This document shows positions 58,223-64,000 of a stretch of DNA of 64,000 bases, piece after piece. The notes under the pieces were generated by a model. The model had not been told where the DNA came from and ran no database searches. It was given only the letters and a program-made list of their open reading frames with translations. The position numbers were made by a program, and so were the translations under genes. The stretch is from Epiperipatus broadwayi (Eukaryota > Onychophora > Udeonychophora > Euonychophora > Peripatidae): positions 560,001 to 624,000 of the forward strand of contig JAQFVV010006312.1 of NCBI GenBank assembly GCA_028023455.1, read 5' to 3'. Each line of letters starts with the position of its first letter. Positions within the stretch are counted from its first letter, which is position 1.

Positions 58223-61200
58223 ATAAATTTAAAGAAAAGAGATGATGATCCAGAGATGTATAATCAAATAAAGGTCAAATCCAATACTGATGAACTATAA
58301 CTACTACAGCATATTAATATTTTAATAAACCATACAAAAGATTATCTAAAATCACTAATCAATGCTTACCATATTAGTCCTACCAATAAATTATACACTC
58401 TCTGAATAAGACCTATAATGCTTTGCTTTAAAATATTATTTTACAGAATTATATTTACTAAAACAACAAGAGTAAATAACCTCAGGGATTTTAAAACTAA
58501 CACTCTTGTGTAAAATTAAAATTTAAGTTAAGTTGCCTAATAAAGAATTACTGTGATTAATAAATAAATAAGTGACATCTTAGCTGACCATAAAATAATT
58601 ATGACATGTTCAATCTTAAAATAATAAACAAAACAAATATTAATTCACAAAATTTAATGAATCAATTTAAATTTAACTAATAATGGCCTATTATCTAAGA
58701 TATTACTTGAGCAGAGAAAAGAGCAAGGGTACTTTTAATGCCTTTCCATACTCACAGACAACCACTAAAGACCTCAAATGCAAATGAATTAGAATTCTTT
58801 AAATATATCAGATTTAAGATGATGATAGATGATGTGCAGTGAATATAAGATAAGGTGCAGCTTTTAAAATAATATTAATTAAAATATTCTTCTGAAGTAC
58901 TAATATTGTTAATCTGATATTGCATAATCTTTAGTCTGAAAGATATACTGATAATTTAAAAAAAAAAAAAAAACTTTTAACTAAGTATTTAATTAGGTAT
59001 CTGCTATAATGCAATTATATGTATTTATGATTCATTATGAGAATCATTTACTTTAACATAGCTTTTTTTTTTTAATTTTCAAGACAATATTAACTATATT
59101 TAATTAACTTAAAATATACTTGTAAATTTCTGAATTGAAGATTCAATAACTTTTACATTTTAAGATTTTGTGAACTTAGAACCCAAGACAATAATATATT
59201 CTCATATAAAAGTAAAACAAACAAAACAACACTTGAAATAATAATAATTTGATTTATTAATAATGAGAAGAAATGTTTACAAATGTAGTAGAATACAAAC
59301 AGTGCCAATACCACACTAAGATTTAATATAATTATTTGGACTCTTAATAGTTTTATTTAACTTACATTAATACATTAATAACCTACAAAGGTTATTTCAA
59401 TATTACTTTCTTTTAATAATTAGATTTTTATCAAAAATACCTTAAATTTTAATTATCATATGTACGTAATAAGCACACTACTATTCTTCTTTATTAGACT
59501 AATTTATACCATTATTGTATCATCTAATAACAGAATAACACACAGAACTAGGTTTATATTGAAAACCCTAAGCTTAATTTTATACTCCTAAACCTAACAA
59601 ACTCTAAGTTGGAATAAGCATATTCAGCAATACTTTTGAAAAATATCATCACTAGTTTCACGGATATAAATAATATCATAGCTAGATATATGTTTAAATC
59701 AGATTAAGCTAATATTAAAATTAAACTAAATTAAGTGTATGGGGCAATCATTCATCAGAGATCAGGTATATTATGTATATATATATTTTAAATAACTTTA
59801 GTCCACATAAAATTATTCCCTCAATGTTTTAAAGATAATGATGTAACAGACTTACAAATCCAGCGGCGAAATTCTGGATGAAAATATTAAATTATGTGTG
59901 AATTGCCACTTATACCATATGCATATTTAACATACTTTAAAATAAATATAACTTATTGTTGGTTAGCTTGTGCATGATAAAACTATCATAGCAACACAAT
60001 TCAAACATTGATATACCTATGAGCCTTAAATTAGCTACAACTACCTGAAGAAATACATTTCCTCAAACAAGCATATCTTGTCATATAAAAAAACTAGGCT
60101 CCTCAGAGCTGGAAAAGAATTGGGTGGTTTCCAAAATACCTAACTACGAGGCAAAATTAAGATGTCTGGAATTCATCTTCAGTACATCTGGGAATAGGAA
60201 CACACACCAGAAAAGCACAATCCTCATGGGATTTCCAATGCTTATAAATGTGATCATCACCACTGAAAAATACAATACCCTCTTTTTTAGGGACAAGCAC
60301 TATCAAATCATGGAAACAATACAATACAATAAGGATGGAGGATTTTCTCGACTCCATAAAGCATATTCAAAAATTATGAACTAAGCTTAATTCTTGAGGT
60401 TAACAAATACTAACTAATAGCAAGATATATATACGTCACCTTAATTAATTAAGTTATTCCTAAAAAGACTAAAAATACAAAACATATATCCAATGTTCGA
60501 ACCAACAAAGCAAACTATGTGTCAACTGACTACTGTAAAAAAAAATACTTTGAAATTAAATGCATATAAAATTCTAGGCAAGGCACAATGCACACATAAC
60601 AAAATATTAAATGTTAAAATATAGTAACTAGTGGACTTTTAAAATTGTAAATTAAATGCAAGAATATTTACTTTTCGATGAATATAAAATATTTATAGTT
60701 ATTATTAATATAACATTCATAAAACAAATGAATGGATATTCTCTGATAAACTTCTTTAGTAAATTTAAAATAAAAATTGAGTAAAACATCCCATTTATAT
60801 AAAAATAAGACTATGATATTTAAATCTCTATAATAAAATTATTAACAGAAACTAGCTAGTGTAATGCTTAATAAATAAACTAAATCTACTTAAGAATGGC
60901 AAAAAACATTTGCTCATTCAAATAAACCTATTTCGTTTTAAAATTATAACCCTAGTTTATCTGTATAGTTATGCAAAAGTGTTACAAAAAAAAAAAAAAT
61001 TAACAAGTATAAATATTTTTATGGTTTTCTTTTTTCTAAACCAATAAAGCAGACCATGAAAAAAATATAATAATACATTAATTTAAGTTCATATTTCTGC
61101 TCCGTGACGATTTTTCCATTCATAACGTGTAGACAATTTATCCAGGTTAAGATTTCGATTTAAATTCGAAGCTTCAACTAATACATTTATATACATGGCA

Positions 61201-61748
61201 ATCATTTCCAACGAAAGTGTTCACTAGTTCATTAATAATATTTTTTTAAACAATTTTCAAAAAACTTAAATAATAAGATTAAGCCGGCATGAAACAAAAT
61301 AAATTCTTCAGCTGAACACACTTTAATTTATTTATAGGATCCCAAGTTCAAAATTGCATATAATAATAATAATATATATTTTTTTATCTGAAGTTCTTTA
61401 TCCTCTTTTAGGAAAACGCTTCTTTTAAAATATAGTTTTTTAAATAGCTTCCTAATAATATTCCAAGACGTATTTATTCTTAAAATTAATTTCCTTTGCT
61501 TATTTTTAAATGTGAGAGTAGAAATTTTTTTTACTGTTCAAGACATTTCTCCGTTTATATGCTATAATTAATGCCATAAAGTTATTTTTAAATACTGACA
61601 AGTATGACCATTTATAATGTACCCAATAACTATAAATTCATTATTAATCCTTACATATTGCTTTAAAGTTTTATTTCCAAATACGTGTCTTTTCTTACGG
61701 TGTAAATAAAAATTATCCTTTAAAATGTATATATTCTCTGTTTGCGTT
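58223..61748. other. AT-rich stretch with one unexplained ORF pair
   Basis: The only notable spot is 60124-60384, somewhat richer in G and C and open on both strands. The minus frame (60157-60357) reads GIVFFSGDDHIYKHWKSHED and CAFLVCVPIPRC, which looks protein-like, but I do not recognise a family and see no convincing splice sites. It may be a transposon relic. Confidence 0.4.
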
Positions 61749-61756
61749 AGCTAAAC

Positions 61757-62063
61757 CAGAGGTCCCCAACCCTATGTCTGCGGGCACCATGTTGCCCGCA
61801 GACCATTTTACGTGTGCCCGCTGCTATCCGAACACGATAAAAAATTATTTATCTGATACAAATAAATTTAAATTTCTTATAAATTATTGTATTAAATTGT
61901 AATCAAATGTTAAATTTTTATTTTTGAAATAAATATTTTTTTGTACATTATGTGTATTATTAACAATATCCAACCAAATTTACATTAAAAAAATAAAAGG
62001 TGCCCGCCACCTGGCGAGTATTATAGAATGTGCTCTTAAGTGCAAAAAAGTTGGGGATCGCTG
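61757..62063. mobile_element. hAT MITE, 307 bp, with perfect 8-bp target duplication
   Basis: The left end CAGAGGTCCCCAACCC and right end GTTGGGGATCGCTG are the typical inverted termini of a hAT family (CAGNGGTCCCCAACC type). The octamer AGCTAAAC flanks it exactly at 61749-61756 and 62064-62071. Inside, GGGCACCATGTTGCCCGCAG and GTGCCCGCCACCTGGCGAG continue the subterminal symmetry. No transposase is encoded, so it moved with help from a full-length relative. Confidence 0.92.
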
Positions 62064-62071
62064 AGCTAAAC

Positions 62072-63789
62072 AAATCATTTTCATATATGTCAAGATATAA
62101 GTAATAACTTTTTTTTTTTTAAAAAAAAAAATCATTCTTTATAGTTTCACTGTAATCAAATGTAGCAGCTTCTTTATAATGTTTTTTTTAAACTTTAAAA
62201 AAAAAAAAGAAATTTCTTTTTTTTTTACATATACTTTTAATTTAACAGGAAAAATAATTAGCATTTTATTTTCAAAATAGTTTAATACAACCGAATGCTT
62301 ATCCATGGAAATGATTAATAGTTTGTTCCTTAACCTTATTTCCAAGTAAAGAAAATTAAACAAGTTAAAGTCATATAATATGTGAGACGCTTCATTTATT
62401 CTAGACATTTTTTTACTATAATTTCTATGCCTCGACTGAAATTCAAATTGTCAGAAAAGTGGATTACCGTTTCTTTTTAGCCCTCCATCACTACAGGATG
62501 ATTTTAAATATTTTAAACGTACTAAAAAAAATACTTTTATTAATAAAATTTTTAAGATCCAGCACCAGTTAAATCAAAACAAGATCAGCCCCTGGATGAT
62601 CCCTCGATCTCCGTTTTATCTCACAATTTTTCATCCACTTACAATTCATTTAAAAACCAATAAAAATTATTTTTTATTAAATTTTAATATTCTGACAAAC
62701 CAGCTGTGGAATCAATCTACTGACGTAATCAATATAATTTTTCCATACCACGTGACCCTTCAGCTGCAAGTCAAAATTTTAATATTACCAAATATTATGC
62801 AACAAATGTTTTTAATATTTTACACAACACAATAGTAATAACGCTTAAATATTTCATTTAAAAAATAATTTTATCCACACATTTGCTTTATTTACTTATT
62901 TTAAACAATATGGGAGTTAAATTATTTTTTTATTCTTATGTTTCCATGTCTATGCATACACATATTTTCATATATGTCTGGTCTTACATTAATTGTTTAA
63001 AATTATTTTTAGAATTACAACAATAAAATGTTAATGATTATTTAATCTAAATAACTTTTATAACTGGAATGTTAAACTACAAAACTAATAACAAGTATTC
63101 TTATTTTTTTTTAATAAAAACTTACATATCATTTTAGTAAAATTTATTACTTAATTATTCCGACTTATTTATAATATCTTATTATTATTCTTTAGACATT
63201 AGAATGGATTATATAGTAGTTATTTTAGAATACCTTTAATACCATTTATCAATTCACAATTATTTTTTTTAACATTTGCTTATGTTAAATTATTACCTAA
63301 TATCCCTTATCAAACCAACTAATATTATTAAAAATATTTAGATTATCCTATTTTAATAATTAACTAAGTTAATTTCCATTTTTATCATCATTATTTTTTT
63401 TTAATCCGAAATTTTAAACAAAAGGTTAAGCTAAGATAACCTTGATTACCTCTTGGTACTAAATGACACTTCAGTTAGGTACAATATATAAGGGAATTTA
63501 TAATTGCAATTAAAATATATTTCAAATTGGGTAAAACATTAAGTATTTTAAAAAATGTTCTCAAAATATACTTACTCAATAAATTAGTATAATAAAATTT
63601 GATTATTAAATAACATATTTATGTCATTAGAAGGGGAAAAAAAAGATTGGCAGTAAGCCTTAATTTCTTCCCTGATTTTAATGTAAAAAAAAAAAAAAAG
63701 TATTTTCAGAAGTTTTTCTTAGCAATTTTTAAAACTTTTCATATTAGTATTGTAACAGGGGCACACACGCCATTACATTATTTATTTTA
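62072..63789. other. AT-rich stretch without recognised features
   Basis: Poly-A and poly-T runs dominate. The ORFs at 62139-62408 (minus) and 62596-62835 (plus) are low-complexity and show no known motif. Confidence 0.5.
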
Positions 63790-64000
63790 AAAATTTAGAC
63801 ATTAAAAAGAAAAGTTTGCATATAAAAACTTATTTAAGAAATAAAAAAATTGAAAGTTAAAAGTCATTTAAACTTTATATATATAAAATCACACAGATGA
63901 AAAATTATTAGAAGAAAACTTTATTAAAAAAAAAAAAGTTTTAAAACTAAATATTAAGAAAAAAACTTGGAAAGATTTAAAGATAAAAAGAATGTACAAT
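63790..64000 (+). repeat. Dispersed repeat, copy 2 (cut by the window edge)
   Basis: It matches 1206-1440 in the same orientation, from a TAAAAAT...GAAAGT start through AACTTTATATAT, CACACAGATG and GAAAACTTTATT to AAAGATTTAAAGATAAAA. Identity is moderate, with small indels in A runs. The family is unknown. Confidence 0.6.

Noticed and set aside
1-64000. CRISPR arrays, rRNA genes, complete tRNA genes, bacterial-type operons
   Set aside because: None seen. The window is eukaryotic, and direct repeats present are explained by transposons and tandem duplications.

Overview
This is a strongly AT-rich, intron- and transposon-dominated stretch of an animal nuclear genome. The only host gene I can support is macroH2A, the histone variant that joins an H2A fold to a macrodomain. 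Two of its internal exons are present on the + strand, at 9582-9815 and 13721-13807, both in phase 0 with clean AG/GT borders. MacroH2A together with Penelope-like, Tigger/pogo, hAT, Ty3/Gypsy and SGNH-bearing LINE elements, in a very AT-rich sequence with long introns, suggests an arthropod. A chelicerate is plausible, but that is inference. I found no earlier histone-fold exon upstream and no macrodomain exon downstream. The rest of the window after 13807 is therefore either one very long macroH2A intron or intron plus intergenic sequence.

Layout. 472-3561: decayed 3.1-kb pogo/Tigger-type DNA transposon with matching terminal inverted repeats and TA target sites. 8544-9410: first of three copies of a second Tigger-like family (CACCTGGG termini). 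9582-13807: the two macroH2A exons. 13808-21588: intron with an RFX-type X-box (15112-15124), a possible tRNA-derived SINE head (about 16725) and an isolated GC-rich island with two CCAAT boxes (19500-19605). 21589-22615: second Tigger-like copy, itself carrying a 3' fragment of a LINE. 23930-27990: broken LINE of that same family (SGNH esterase, endonuclease, reverse transcriptase, C-terminal CCHC). 29990-32440: very decayed LINE on the minus strand, interrupted by a 376-bp long hairpin (31396-31771). 33312-33543: hAT-like remnant. 34856-37265: two Penelope-like copies head to head. 37805-38165: two tandem 181-bp units abutting a minus-strand LINE (38170-40090). 44026-45015: third Tigger-like copy.

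46676-57234 is a nearly full-length, young Ty3/Gypsy retrotransposon on the minus strand. It has 2.1-kb LTRs that are almost identical, gag, a -1-shifted pol, a polypurine tract, a primer-binding site and a 4-bp ATAT target duplication. Pol has three breaks, all in mononucleotide runs. 57708-58222 is a GA-rich block with TGTAACC...GGTTACA ends, possibly a solo LTR. 61757-62063 is a 307-bp hAT MITE with a perfect 8-bp target duplication. The right edge (63790-64000) repeats a sequence found at 1206-1440.

No host operon-like or pathway organisation exists here. The genes with functional relationships are those inside each mobile element. The most interesting items are the possible short macroH2A isoform made by read-through of the 13808 splice donor, the conserved-looking 19.5-kb island, the head-to-head Penelope pair with hammerhead-like termini, the long hairpin, and the Gypsy element with a very short gag/pol recoding window and a duplicated primer-binding region. 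All coordinates come from reading the sequence by eye. No alignment or database search was run.
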